Below the pieces are notes generated by a model, which searched no databases, was not told where the DNA came from, and saw only the letters and a list, made by a program, of their open reading frames with translations. From Lacicoccus qingdaonensis (lineage in GTDB: Bacteria > Bacillota > Bacilli > Staphylococcales > Salinicoccaceae): a stretch of 64,000 nt of DNA. Position numbers and translations under genes: made by a program. This document shows, piece after piece, positions 46,951-57,149 of this stretch. The first letter of the stretch is position 1. Every line of letters begins with the position of its first letter. The DNA is taken from assembly GCF_900101075.1 (NCBI RefSeq), contig NZ_FNFY01000002.1, positions 1-64,000 of the forward strand. Direction: 5' to 3'.

Positions 46951-49446
46951 TTAATACAGCGCATCATATAGCCGAAGAATGAACTCTTCTTCGAGGTAGA
47001 GTTCTGTATCTTTTGGGGTTACATTTTCTAATCGCAGCGTACATGGTTCACCAATTTTATAATGCTTTTCAATAAGGCTGAATTTCACTTTACGTGTACG
47101 TTCTGAATTATTGCCTTTTAAATTGAACACGAGCTCTACTGTATTTGAGATACGCTCATCCCCTTGATAAAACGCAGCACGTATTTTTCTTGATGTATAT
47201 TCATCAGATACACTCTGTTCCTGATAGAAAGAAACAGGAACGCGGAAATCAGTAATGATTTTCTTATGCACTGCCACAGCTATATCAACAGTATCTGCAC
47301 GTTCAATTCTTCGATAGTCTATTAGTGGTACGACTGCTTCTTGAGGCATGACTCCTCCATGAATGAATTGGAGCCCACCACCTGTTTTAAAGCGATTCAA
47401 TCTTTTTGCAAGTACCACTTCAACCCCCTGGAGAGCACTTTGCTTTTCAGAGAGCTTGATTGCACCTTCAGGCACAGAAAGGTTATGTCCTATGGCGAAC
47501 CGGCGGCTTCGCTCCAATACATCCCCTCTCACAGCCTCTATCTTGCCATGCTCCTGAATTTTATTGAATTGGAAAAGGAAACCGTGGTCTGCTGTAATAA
47601 AGATGCGCTTGGCTTGAAGACGGGACAACCGATCTACAGCCATGTTTAAATCATTAACTGCCTGATCTACTGCATTGTATGTTTCCCCTTCGGACTTTGC
47701 CGAGTCCCCCACTGCATCAATGTGATCATGGTAGAGATAGATGAGCCTTTTTCCTCTCAGCAAACGTTCGGCTTCACCAGAACGCATATCCAGTAATTTA
47801 TTAAGGTGCATTACTTCAGTATCCGGCTCTACTTTTTGCAGTATTTTGCGCCTATTTTCTATGCCACTAGTCAGTTGGCCATCGACAAGTACACCTTTCG
47901 TTTCATCAAATGACAATTCATTGTGGGGAAGCAATGAAGCCATTCCCAGCTGAGTATATGTCGGAAAGCTGGCTGCCATTGGCTGGATATGAGACTTGCC
48001 ATTCTCACGTTCAGCAAGTTTGTCATTCAGTTCATGAGCTGCCTCATATCGAAGTGCATCGGATATGATAACAAATACTCGGGTCTGCTCCCTTTTTAGT
48101 ATTGGGCTGATCATTTTAGAGAAAAAGGCCCTTTGCTGCATTATTTTTGTCTTACGCCCTGCTTCTATTCTCTCATTCGCTAAACTCGCCAACTCATCCA
48201 AATAATCATTCTCATACCAGTTTGTTACACGCTCTGCTGTTTCTTGTAATCGGCTATTCGCTTCGAGACTTGTGTAATAATACATAAAGTGACGATATGA
48301 TTGATCGATTCGATAAACATTTTCAGCATACTTACTGTATAAATCATCATCGTGTCTGATTTTCTTAATTTCATTTTTAAACCTTTCAAGCTTAATTACG
48401 TGATACAGGGTCTTATACGAGCAATTAATCTTAGGCTTCAATGCCCATGGCATTTCCAACCTTTTTTCTATTAAGGCTAAACGTTTTTCAGGGGATATTG
48501 TATTGTGTTCCAATTCATCCACACATTTTTCAATGATGAGAACATCTACTCTAGGAAAGGTCGCTACCTCTGCATATTGTTCAACATCATAATCATCCAA
48601 TGTACCTTGTACATCGTATTCCTTCTCCCAGATCTCAATATAGTTTTCGATCATTTCAGCATGACGATTATTAAGCCATTCTTCTATGTACAATGCACAA
48701 ATGTTAGGCGAAGTCGACTTCCATTGGTCGTCCCACTTTCCAACTACACCATGGAAATTTTGGTTGAAATGCTGGTAAATTAAAGTGTTGACCAACTGCC
48801 TCAAAGGCTCCTCTGAATCAGTTAGAGAGATACCAAAATATCTGCCAATCTTCTCCAGAGATTTATCCAATGCATAATTTTTTCCCAACTGTTTGATTAA
48901 TTCATTTGTCTCTATATCCAACCCTTTCATTAAAATTTGAGTGGTAATGGTCTTGATATCATGCGCCGGAGACTTGGTGAGTACTGCCATCATACTGAGT
49001 TCAAAAGTACCTCTATCAGCTTTGGCTGGTAACACCTTGCTAAGCTTATTCTTTCTCTCCTTGCTCGCAAAAAATGTAGGATACTCTTTCATCAAAGGTC
49101 TTAATACAAAATCCTCCACGTTAAGGACCTCCGATAATAAAGCAGTTTCATCCGCTTTGAATTCAACACTATAGAAGAGCATGTCAAGCAGCATATTATC
49201 ATTATCCCGTGGTCGTGGCTCATCAGAATATATCAGATAGGAAGTTTCAGGGTTTTGAATCTCAATTTCCACTTTAAGTTGAAAAAAGTTATTATCATTC
49301 AATTGCCTTACTTCTATACCTTTAAGCTGGCTATTTAATTCGTCTGCTTCGAGCTGTCCTTGAGCATCATACCAAAATACAATCGCCCGACCTTTCTGTC
49401 TATGCTCTTCATCTATCTTTTGTTGTAACTTCTCAATTACATTCAT
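46951..49446 (-). CDS. pglZ: BREX alkaline-phosphatase-like protein PglZ/BrxZ
   Basis: 831 aa, the hallmark BREX protein. PglZ core: VFVIISDALRYEAAHEL near residue 450 and FITADHGFLFQ near 625 are the metal-binding motifs of the alkaline-phosphatase superfamily. The N-terminal half carries BREX-type helical domains. It is needed for BREX methylation and defence in studied systems, though its substrate is unclear. AGGTGG upstream. The gene sits between pglX and the SNF2 helicase. Confidence 0.93.
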   Translation of the reverse strand: MNVIEKLQQKIDEEHRQKGRAIVFWYDAQGQLEADELNSQLKGIEVRQLNDNNFFQLKVEIEIQNPETSYLIYSDEPRPRDNDNMLLDMLFYSVEFKADETALLSEVLNVEDFVLRPLMKEYPTFFASKERKNKLSKVLPAKADRGTFELSMMAVLTKSPAHDIKTITTQILMKGLDIETNELIKQLGKNYALDKSLEKIGRYFGISLTDSEEPLRQLVNTLIYQHFNQNFHGVVGKWDDQWKSTSPNICALYIEEWLNNRHAEMIENYIEIWEKEYDVQGTLDDYDVEQYAEVATFPRVDVLIIEKCVDELEHNTISPEKRLALIEKRLEMPWALKPKINCSYKTLYHVIKLERFKNEIKKIRHDDDLYSKYAENVYRIDQSYRHFMYYYTSLEANSRLQETAERVTNWYENDYLDELASLANERIEAGRKTKIMQQRAFFSKMISPILKREQTRVFVIISDALRYEAAHELNDKLAERENGKSHIQPMAASFPTYTQLGMASLLPHNELSFDETKGVLVDGQLTSGIENRRKILQKVEPDTEVMHLNKLLDMRSGEAERLLRGKRLIYLYHDHIDAVGDSAKSEGETYNAVDQAVNDLNMAVDRLSRLQAKRIFITADHGFLFQFNKIQEHGKIEAVRGDVLERSRRFAIGHNLSVPEGAIKLSEKQSALQGVEVVLAKRLNRFKTGGGLQFIHGGVMPQEAVVPLIDYRRIERADTVDIAVAVHKKIITDFRVPVSFYQEQSVSDEYTSRKIRAAFYQGDERISNTVELVFNLKGNNSERTRKVKFSLIEKHYKIGEPCTLRLENVTPKDTELYLEEEFILRLYDALY

Positions 49447-49470
49447 ACTTCCACCTCATCATATAAAGAG

Positions 49471-49490
49471 AAAGAGGGAAGCCCCTCTTT
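49471..49490 (-). other. hairpin between pglX and pglZ
   Basis: Perfect 8-base arms AAAGAGGG (49471-49478) and CCCTCTTT (49483-49490), 4-base loop, starting 4 bases after the pglX stop. It could act as leaky terminator or 3'-end protector; see the finding on paired hairpins. Confidence 0.6.
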
Positions 49491-49493
49491 CAT

Positions 49494-52400
49494 CTATTTG
49501 ATCTTAGCCAGCACATCATCGAACTTAGCATAGTTCACTTTAACCCCATCATCCAGATCAATATCAATCGGTTCATTCGCATAAACAGCCAACTTCTTAT
49601 CAAACTCCTGAAGTTCTTCAATCTTTTTTTGATAAGATTCTTTAGATTTTTCAAGGTTTTTTCTATCTGAAGCAGAAATATCAGGGTTGGATAAACGTAT
49701 CTCCAGCACCTCAATTTCATTTTGGTATTTCGATTGGATTTCCTGAAGGTGCTCAAAACGAATGGTCGCCATAGTATCCGGCTGGTAACGATGCATGTAG
49801 ATCAAAGTCCTTAATCCCTTCTGCTTACCTGAGTCAACTAACCAATAGATAGGACGTTTCTGATAGGTTTTGCAGTGATCTTTGAAGAAATCATCCATGA
49901 AATAACGGCGTAAGCGTTCTTCCGACGATTCATTTTTTCTCATTGTTAAAGACTCTCCGAGCCAGTTTATGTTTTCATCAATTGTATCTCCACTAAAAGT
50001 TACTGCCAAAAACTCTTTTAAACGAACTATAATATCATTTTCAAAATACTTATTTTCAGTAATATGAATTAAACCACCTTTATTAGGGTTGAAAATACTG
50101 TATTTATTTTCATTAAATGCTCCACCAGCATATGCTAAACCTTCTGAATTTATAGAATAACGTCCAACTATACATCCTATGAAATAAGAAAGGAAATGCT
50201 TAGCATCCTTTTCTTGGTCTGCCCGACTAATAACAACTTCTTTTTCACTAATTTCAGGTAAGAGTTCATCTTCTAAATTATATAATTGTATAAACATTTT
50301 GTTTATTTTTTCTTCATTAATTTTATATCTATTTCTTAAAGAAAAGAGTTCTTCTTGCCAACTCTCGAAGGCATATTCAATAGAGTCGGTATTATACGTA
50401 ACAAAAGGGTTTCTAATAAAATCCCATGAAGTTTCATAAAAATCCCAATCTTTTTTTGAGATACTTATCTGATCATTAACAATTTTTTCTATATTTTCAT
50501 CATTAGCAATTAGAGGCAATGATTTTATGGTACCTGCTTCATAGTTAAGTGTAGGACTTAAATACTTTAAAAGGTGATTAGCTACTTTTGAATTTAGAAA
50601 TCCTAGAAATTCTTCAGTACTTCTTGAACTGTTATTAAAAAGAGAAATTCCTGCTACATCAAACAAAGCACCTTGAGGTGAATATCTCACAGAAAATGAG
50701 CCTGAAGAAATTTTAGACCAAGAGATACCTTCTTTAAAATAATAATTTTTATTTCGTAAAAAGCACTTATCATAGTTCTTTATATTTTCTCCATTTTTAT
50801 GCCAATCAATAACGTACTCTAAGTTTCCATACCATTTTCGATACGCCCCCCCTTTTATATAAGGAAACCATTTAGCATTAGATAAATAGGCTTCATTTTC
50901 ATCTTGGGCATTGAATTTAGTTTTACTTATACTCACTTCATGCCAAAGTCTCAAAAATTTATTATTAGCGCCAGTAGTCATCCCATTACCACCGGATAAA
51001 TAATCTTTTATTGTCTCATCTTCTTTAAATAGTTTTAATATTTTTTCGCTTGCCCAATAAGCAACTGGATTGTTAGGAAGTTTTTCAAATGAATCAGAAT
51101 ATTTATGGTATCTATAACAAATATTAGAATTTATAGCAGCTTCTTGTAATTTAAAAGGCTGTATATCCGCTCCTTTGTAATCAGCTAGTCTAATGTATTC
51201 TCCCAAAGTATATCTACTTTGGTTCTGTATGGTAAAGGTGCAAATAGGAACAGTAGCTTCTTCAAAAGCTGAGTATTCTAATTGAACTAAACTAGATATT
51301 GTAGTGTTTTTTAGCAGATAACTTCTCAAAGTTTTGTGTGAGGATATAAACATCCATGTGTAAGGAGTCATTAAAGAAGAATAACCGTTGAATTTCAACA
51401 TCTTTGTTGCTCTCACAATGAAAGCAGAATATAGGTCCATTTTATAATCATTATAATTTTCTACTATGAATTTCTTAAGATCATTATTATACTTACTATG
51501 ATATGGTGGATTAGTTATAACTATGTCATAATGTTCCCTTAACAAAGAAGCTTGCTTAGTAATATCTAGTAGCTTTTCACTTAACTCTTTCGAATAAGTA
51601 TCTTCAAATAAATCTCTTGGGTTCTTTATCAATTTTGTTATACGCTTTTCCCATTCAAAATAAGGTTGGTCAATTGGAAATATTAAAGATCCATATTGTT
51701 TAGCATTTTTGAATTGACTCATTGTTTCCCTTACTTTTCTTTTTTGAGTATCGCATTTAGTAAAATAGTTAAGTGCTTCTTCAGATAAAGATTGATCTGC
51801 GTCAACAATTTCATATACATTAATCTTGATTGGCTCTTTTTTTCTATTCAGCCTTGCTAGTAATCTTGGCTGTTTTTCTACTGCTTTCATCAATAGGGCG
51901 AAATTAGCTATTTGTTGAGCACGTTTGTCTATATCCAGTCCATAAAGATTATTCGCAAGAATCAATTCAGGAATATTTCTTGATGGGTAGCCGGCTTCTT
52001 GATACATATCGTACAGTATATCAAACGCATACAGGAGAATATGACCAGACCCACATGCTGGGTCCATTATTTTCATTTCTTCCAATGAATCAAATTCTGG
52101 ATAGAGATGATGGTTTTCTTCATGTTTTAAGTAATATTGCCAGTGTTTTGAAAGATTATTATTCTCGTACTTTTCATCATATAATTTACCCAGTGAATTC
52201 TGAACCATATATTGCACGATCCATTTAGGCGTGAATAATTGAGTAACTACTGGCAAGTCTTCTTTTCTCACTGATTTATTCTTTAACCCGCCTACTTCTT
52301 CTTTCTTTTCCGACATATAATACTGGTACAGCCAACCTAATATTTCTACATTATCCTTTTTAGAACCATTTTCTTCTATCTCATAAAAGTTTCTTTCCGA

Positions 52401-52988
52401 CACTTCTTCTGTTATTTTCCTAATGATAGATTGCTGATCAAGTAAATAATCAGGTAACAATAATTCAGTATAATCTTCTATTTGCTCAAACAAAAATGGC
52501 ATAATTTTATTCAAAGCATTGCACTGGGCAACAAATAACTTTCGATAAGCGAATTCAGTTTGCTCTTCTTTTAACAAACTTCGAATTTCATCTATTTCTA
52601 TATCCAAATCCATTGTCTCATGATCAAAAATAATATCAGGTTCAGATTTTCCCATAGTGCTTGATAAAACATTAACACGTTCAGGCAAATGACCGTTCAC
52701 TTCCATATAACGTATTGCTGTTATACGATTAAACCATGTATAGGAGACTTCTTCGATAAGTTGCTCGTAACCCACTTTTTTCAACTTACTTTCAATCGCC
52801 TTCAACGCATTTTTAAGGCTTGTAGGATAAGTACGACCATTTACAAGGAGTTCTCCATACTTTTCTTCAAATAGTAATGTTTGGTATTCCTTCGTAATCC
52901 CATATTGTTCTGCTTTTAAAGAGACTTTTTCAATTAGTTCTCTTCTTGCTTCAACTGCAAACTTTTTTAGTTCTGCTTTATTCATCAT
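49494..52988 (-). CDS. pglX: BREX DNA adenine methyltransferase PglX/BrxX
   Basis: 1164 aa, an N6-adenine methyltransferase that marks host DNA in BREX. Motif I IMDPACGSGHILLYA near residue 310, motif IV VITNPPYHSKYNN near 495. The rest, including a C-terminal target-recognition part and a coiled tail (EVLEIRLSNPDISASDRK), matches PglX in size and order. It is visibly A+T-rich. GAGGTG precedes ATG ATG at 52988/52985. A perfect hairpin lies on each side of the gene (49471-49490 and 53008-53028). Confidence 0.93.
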   Translation of the reverse strand: MMNKAELKKFAVEARRELIEKVSLKAEQYGITKEYQTLLFEEKYGELLVNGRTYPTSLKNALKAIESKLKKVGYEQLIEEVSYTWFNRITAIRYMEVNGHLPERVNVLSSTMGKSEPDIIFDHETMDLDIEIDEIRSLLKEEQTEFAYRKLFVAQCNALNKIMPFLFEQIEDYTELLLPDYLLDQQSIIRKITEEVSERNFYEIEENGSKKDNVEILGWLYQYYMSEKKEEVGGLKNKSVRKEDLPVVTQLFTPKWIVQYMVQNSLGKLYDEKYENNNLSKHWQYYLKHEENHHLYPEFDSLEEMKIMDPACGSGHILLYAFDILYDMYQEAGYPSRNIPELILANNLYGLDIDKRAQQIANFALLMKAVEKQPRLLARLNRKKEPIKINVYEIVDADQSLSEEALNYFTKCDTQKRKVRETMSQFKNAKQYGSLIFPIDQPYFEWEKRITKLIKNPRDLFEDTYSKELSEKLLDITKQASLLREHYDIVITNPPYHSKYNNDLKKFIVENYNDYKMDLYSAFIVRATKMLKFNGYSSLMTPYTWMFISSHKTLRSYLLKNTTISSLVQLEYSAFEEATVPICTFTIQNQSRYTLGEYIRLADYKGADIQPFKLQEAAINSNICYRYHKYSDSFEKLPNNPVAYWASEKILKLFKEDETIKDYLSGGNGMTTGANNKFLRLWHEVSISKTKFNAQDENEAYLSNAKWFPYIKGGAYRKWYGNLEYVIDWHKNGENIKNYDKCFLRNKNYYFKEGISWSKISSGSFSVRYSPQGALFDVAGISLFNNSSRSTEEFLGFLNSKVANHLLKYLSPTLNYEAGTIKSLPLIANDENIEKIVNDQISISKKDWDFYETSWDFIRNPFVTYNTDSIEYAFESWQEELFSLRNRYKINEEKINKMFIQLYNLEDELLPEISEKEVVISRADQEKDAKHFLSYFIGCIVGRYSINSEGLAYAGGAFNENKYSIFNPNKGGLIHITENKYFENDIIVRLKEFLAVTFSGDTIDENINWLGESLTMRKNESSEERLRRYFMDDFFKDHCKTYQKRPIYWLVDSGKQKGLRTLIYMHRYQPDTMATIRFEHLQEIQSKYQNEIEVLEIRLSNPDISASDRKNLEKSKESYQKKIEELQEFDKKLAVYANEPIDIDLDDGVKVNYAKFDDVLAKIK

Positions 52989-53007
52989 TACACCTCTATA
53001 TGTATAA

Positions 53008-53028
53008 GAGCAGACGATCTGTCTGCTC
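53008..53028 (-). other. hairpin between brxC and pglX
   Basis: Perfect 8-base arms GAGCAGAC (53008-53015) and GTCTGCTC (53021-53028), 5-base loop, in the 44-base brxC-pglX gap, 4 bases after the brxC stop. Confidence 0.6.
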
Positions 53029-53032
53029 CTTT

Positions 53033-56000
53033 TTATTCTTTGACAATATAATATTCATTAAGTTCATGTATTAAGCTTCTTTTAAGAGCATTTATCGCTT
53101 GATTAAGATCTTCTTCGGATTCAATTCGTGATACATGACTGAAGAATCTTTCATGCAGGTCTTTTCCTGTAAGTTGTTTCGCCTGTCTCTCTTTAACAAC
53201 TTCTTTTTCCCTTAGCTCCTCAAGCATTTCTTGAGCCTGTTTCGAAGTTTGATTAACAAGATCTCTCAGTTGTCCATTAATCAATTGTGCTGCAGAGATT
53301 TGTTTCTCATGTTCAATTTCCTTATAATATCCATTGCCTTTAAGGATCTTGGATTGAATCATATTAGCAATACCTTCATATTTACTATAAGTTTGATGCA
53401 GCTCATCGAGTCGGTCCATTTCTTTCTTCGCTTCGTTTAAGACCACTTTTTTTAAGTTATTCGATTCTTCTTCAATGATATCCTTTAACTCTCGTGTCAG
53501 ATGCGGCAATTTAACTAAGCTTTTAGAGGGTTCCTCCTCCATCAAAATTGCTTTGATTTGATACTTAATATCCTCAAGCTCTTCGCTCCTGATTACCCGA
53601 AAGTCATGCTCATGTTGCTGAAGTGTATTTGCTGCTTCGTCAAAATTTTGGATCGGTGTGCCTCGGTAAAAGTCAATTAACACTTCAAGATCTTCATACC
53701 ATTCCTCCAGTTCATCCTCATACTGAATAAATTCTCGGCAGAATCTTTCTGCATCTTTGATAGATAACAATTGTTCTACATTATTTTCTATATTTATAAC
53801 AGTACTTTCTCCAGGATACAAGAAGTCCCCAGTATGAGACCTTTGACGGCGCCTCTCATTAATACTATTAACTTGAGCAATGAAGTCTTCATTCAATTTT
53901 TCTTTAATTATTGTCTGATATTCTTCGTACGTGTCATAACTTTTCGTAATGGAAAAGAAATCTCTGATTATTATTGTAAGTTCTTTTTTAACCTGAGAAT
54001 CCATTTCTACGATAGGTCGCACAACAATTCGATCCCGCTCACTCACTTTATCGAGCCGATCGTAAAATGTATCTAATGCTGGAGAGAATGAGTCGCCTGC
54101 ATATGACATCCTCAACTTGCCAGTATTCATTAAGTACAACAAAATACCTATCATATCGCGCTCTTCCCACCCAAAAGGCTGCTCTTTATATTTATTAATG
54201 AGTTCTTTCAATGTTCTTTGATCATGAGAGCGTTCCAGCTCTTCGATAAAACGCTTTACTTCGTCTATAGCATTTTTATTAGGATGGTCGAATATATCAG
54301 AAACAGTGCCTTCTGCAATAGTTTCCCATTCTTTCTTATAACCATTGAAAGGAAGTTGATCGACGATGTAATCCAGTTTTGTATATGTACTGGACACGAG
54401 CATTTCCATCGCCTTATCCGCTCTATTTTCAAAGCTTCCATTGAAATCACGTTGCTGCCCCTGAATATAAAATTCAGCTGTGTCACAAGCTTTAGCCAAA
54501 AGTTCTACTGCCTTCTTTTTATACTCTTCTACTTCAGACAGTTTTGCTTCATATATCCGGCGCTGCTGTTGAGTGGATGATTTAGACTGTTTACGGCGTA
54601 CATAACTATCCACCTGTTCAATGTGACCAAGTGACTTTTCTGCTTCAGCTACATAGTCTTTATCCAATAGTATAATTAATTGACCAGAATTGGCTTCCAT
54701 TGCTGCTTCTGAATGTGTTTTATTCTCTGAATATATCTGCATTGTTAAGGAATGGTTCATGTGTCCTTTAGTGTAACCATCGAAACGCTTATTGAAATCA
54801 AATAACTTTGTAACAAACTGATTTCTATAAGTAAACTTAAGATGAGGATACATCCTATTAAAGAACATATCTCCAATCTTCTCTTTAACAGCTGAACGGT
54901 TATACTCAATTGAATTGATTTCTCTATTAATTTCCTGCTCTTCATCAGAAAGGAAAGAGTAGGATCCATCTGCATGCTGTTCAATTAACTTCGCTGTTAA
55001 GAGGCGATGAAGCGATGTTTTAATTTTAGTCTCCAACGGTTGTCGCTCATCGTAAATACGTTCCAGCATTAAAGTCGCAATATTAACAGGAGAGGCTTTT
55101 ATTTCGTCAATTGCTTTGATCAAGTAGAGTACCTTTAAGACTTCGACATCATAGTTTTCCAGTCCTTCTCCACGCTGGGCTTTCTTTTCTGCCCTAGAAA
55201 TTGTGGCAGTGATGGAAGACTCCAAATAATCTTGGATAGAAGGATAAAATTCCGCCATAGTTACCATGTTATCTTCATCTTCACTGGCGTTCAGCTGCCC
55301 TGCTTCCTGGAATGCCTTCAATAGTGAACGTTCTCCACGGGAAGTATGTTGTCCTCCCTCACCTAAGTTTCGTATCTTTGTGAAGATCAATTGAAGCAAC
55401 TCAATCTGATAAGGGACAAATGGATAAAATGAAACAAACTCATCTACATTGCGATACCCTGATTGAAGTTGTGTGGTATTTGGATCGAAAGCAAGACGAT
55501 TATGAATCAGTTTTCCCTCTTGGTCGTACATTGTTTTTATCGTCTGTTCTCCTACGCTTGTTTTCTCAAGAAGACGTTTTTTAATGACTTCATCTGTATT
55601 CGCGCTGGAGAGATTTATTTTGGTTTCAAAACGACCTTGGATTTTAGAAAAGTCTTTCGTGCTGTCGAGATCCTGGACTGTCGATTCTAACTTTTCCTGA
55701 GAGGTCACAATAACCCAGGCCTGCCCTTTACATAGATCGCCCAACTTCTCTGTGATTGTTTGGAGATTAAGCATCAAGCTCGTGTTATTTCCAATGTACT
55801 GACCCACTTCATCAGCGAGAAATACTAAGCGATAGTCTGAGCCTTGTTTTCGACAATGATCTGCTACACGCTGGGCAACCTGTTCAGCATCCACACTGAA
55901 CATTTCTCTATTGATGTTAAAAAAAGTTTTGGCAGTTTCATTATCGTATCCTATTGTTTCCAGTGCTTTGATGACCTTTTTCCGTTTAAGCACTACCTTC

Positions 56001-56590
56001 AAACGAAGGCTTTCCCAAGTTTCGCCTGTAATCTCTAAAATAGTCTGCTTAAAAAGATCATAATTTCCTTCTTCGTCCAATTGCCTTTCCATCTCGGCTA
56101 TCCAAAGTGTTTCAGAATATCCCAAGTGTGTATTAAAAACTTTAAGGAATACTTCAATGATCCGTTCTTTCTCAGAACTTTGAGTGGACGCTTTGGAATC
56201 TATATTAAAAAGTATTGTGTCTGTATTTTTGGAAGAAACGGTATCCATCATTACAAGAAGTGTCTCATTATCTGTCTTATGTTGAAAAATATCTGCTGGT
56301 GTCTTGCCAGAGACACTCTGGTTATGTAGGAGGTACGATAAGATTTTTAAGAAGTGGGATTTACCTGAACCGAAGAAGCCGGAAATCCATACACCCACTT
56401 TAGTTGAAGGTTGGGCATATACACTCAAATAGTTTTGATAAAAACGTTCCAAATACCTCTCACTCTCTTCAGTGAGTACATACTCATCCAGTTCGTTTTC
56501 TACTGTACTTGCATCGACTTGTTCTGCCTGCACCACATTGTTAATGGGCCGGAATATATCTTTTTTGAACAAATCTTTAATTTCCATCAT
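53033..56590 (-). CDS. brxC: BREX ATPase BrxC/PglY
   Basis: 1185 aa, the large AAA-like BREX ATPase. Walker A ISGFFGSGKSHFLKIL near residue 70; the segment VFLADEVGQYIG near 255 is the Walker B region. Typical head IKDLFKKDIFRPINNVV is present. The last 350 residues are predicted coiled and helical. It forms oligomers on DNA in other BREX systems and is required for defence. AAGGAGG 5 bases upstream of ATG 56590. Confidence 0.93.
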   Translation of the reverse strand: MMEIKDLFKKDIFRPINNVVQAEQVDASTVENELDEYVLTEESERYLERFYQNYLSVYAQPSTKVGVWISGFFGSGKSHFLKILSYLLHNQSVSGKTPADIFQHKTDNETLLVMMDTVSSKNTDTILFNIDSKASTQSSEKERIIEVFLKVFNTHLGYSETLWIAEMERQLDEEGNYDLFKQTILEITGETWESLRLKVVLKRKKVIKALETIGYDNETAKTFFNINREMFSVDAEQVAQRVADHCRKQGSDYRLVFLADEVGQYIGNNTSLMLNLQTITEKLGDLCKGQAWVIVTSQEKLESTVQDLDSTKDFSKIQGRFETKINLSSANTDEVIKKRLLEKTSVGEQTIKTMYDQEGKLIHNRLAFDPNTTQLQSGYRNVDEFVSFYPFVPYQIELLQLIFTKIRNLGEGGQHTSRGERSLLKAFQEAGQLNASEDEDNMVTMAEFYPSIQDYLESSITATISRAEKKAQRGEGLENYDVEVLKVLYLIKAIDEIKASPVNIATLMLERIYDERQPLETKIKTSLHRLLTAKLIEQHADGSYSFLSDEEQEINREINSIEYNRSAVKEKIGDMFFNRMYPHLKFTYRNQFVTKLFDFNKRFDGYTKGHMNHSLTMQIYSENKTHSEAAMEANSGQLIILLDKDYVAEAEKSLGHIEQVDSYVRRKQSKSSTQQQRRIYEAKLSEVEEYKKKAVELLAKACDTAEFYIQGQQRDFNGSFENRADKAMEMLVSSTYTKLDYIVDQLPFNGYKKEWETIAEGTVSDIFDHPNKNAIDEVKRFIEELERSHDQRTLKELINKYKEQPFGWEERDMIGILLYLMNTGKLRMSYAGDSFSPALDTFYDRLDKVSERDRIVVRPIVEMDSQVKKELTIIIRDFFSITKSYDTYEEYQTIIKEKLNEDFIAQVNSINERRRQRSHTGDFLYPGESTVINIENNVEQLLSIKDAERFCREFIQYEDELEEWYEDLEVLIDFYRGTPIQNFDEAANTLQQHEHDFRVIRSEELEDIKYQIKAILMEEEPSKSLVKLPHLTRELKDIIEEESNNLKKVVLNEAKKEMDRLDELHQTYSKYEGIANMIQSKILKGNGYYKEIEHEKQISAAQLINGQLRDLVNQTSKQAQEMLEELREKEVVKERQAKQLTGKDLHERFFSHVSRIESEEDLNQAINALKRSLIHELNEYYIVKE

Positions 56591-56600
56591 CTACTCCTCC

Positions 56601-57149
56601 TTATGAAATACGTGACAGCTGATAGTCATCCTCATAGTCAAGGACACCAAACAACTTTAGTCTCAACCCTGTGAACTCCCCTGGATAGAAGAGGACAATT
56701 GGCTTCTTATACCCTTTGCTGGAAATTGCTTTCAATAGTTGGCTTGACCTTAAGAATGGATGGGCGGCTCCTACACCCGTTATAAACACGAGTTCACTAT
56801 TGGCTGTCCATTCCTCAAACTGCTGTACCATTGTGTTACTTTCATTAAATATAGGTCCAAATACATCTCGCAGGCCATAACTTCCTTCCTCTTCTGCTAT
56901 CTCAAAGAGTTCCTCCAGTTCCTCCTCTTCAAAAAATGAAAGCAGGAATTCAAAGAGATTTACTTCTTTAATATTAATTTTTGTCTTCTTCAACATATTC
57001 TTCAAATATTCTCTTACCTGGAGTTCATCTTGCGGCGGATAATCCAATACAAAATGAGGAATATCGCTTCCAATGCCTTTAGGTGTTGTAAAGCTATCTT
57101 CAACAATTCGCTTCTCCATTTGTCTTAGCCGATCATATGTCGATTTCAT
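56601..57149 (-). CDS. brxB: BrxB (DUF1788)
   Basis: 182 aa, DUF1788 family. Seen: YDRLRQMEKRIVEDSF at the start, LFEFLLSFFEEEE in the middle and KKPIVLFYPGEFTGLRLKLF at the end, all conserved in BrxB. Required for some BREX systems; role unclear, probably bridging BrxC and others. Overlaps brxA by 4 bases (translational coupling) and precedes brxC by 10 bases. Confidence 0.92.
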   Translation of the reverse strand: MKSTYDRLRQMEKRIVEDSFTTPKGIGSDIPHFVLDYPPQDELQVREYLKNMLKKTKINIKEVNLFEFLLSFFEEEELEELFEIAEEEGSYGLRDVFGPIFNESNTMVQQFEEWTANSELVFITGVGAAHPFLRSSQLLKAISSKGYKKPIVLFYPGEFTGLRLKLFGVLDYEDDYQLSRIS

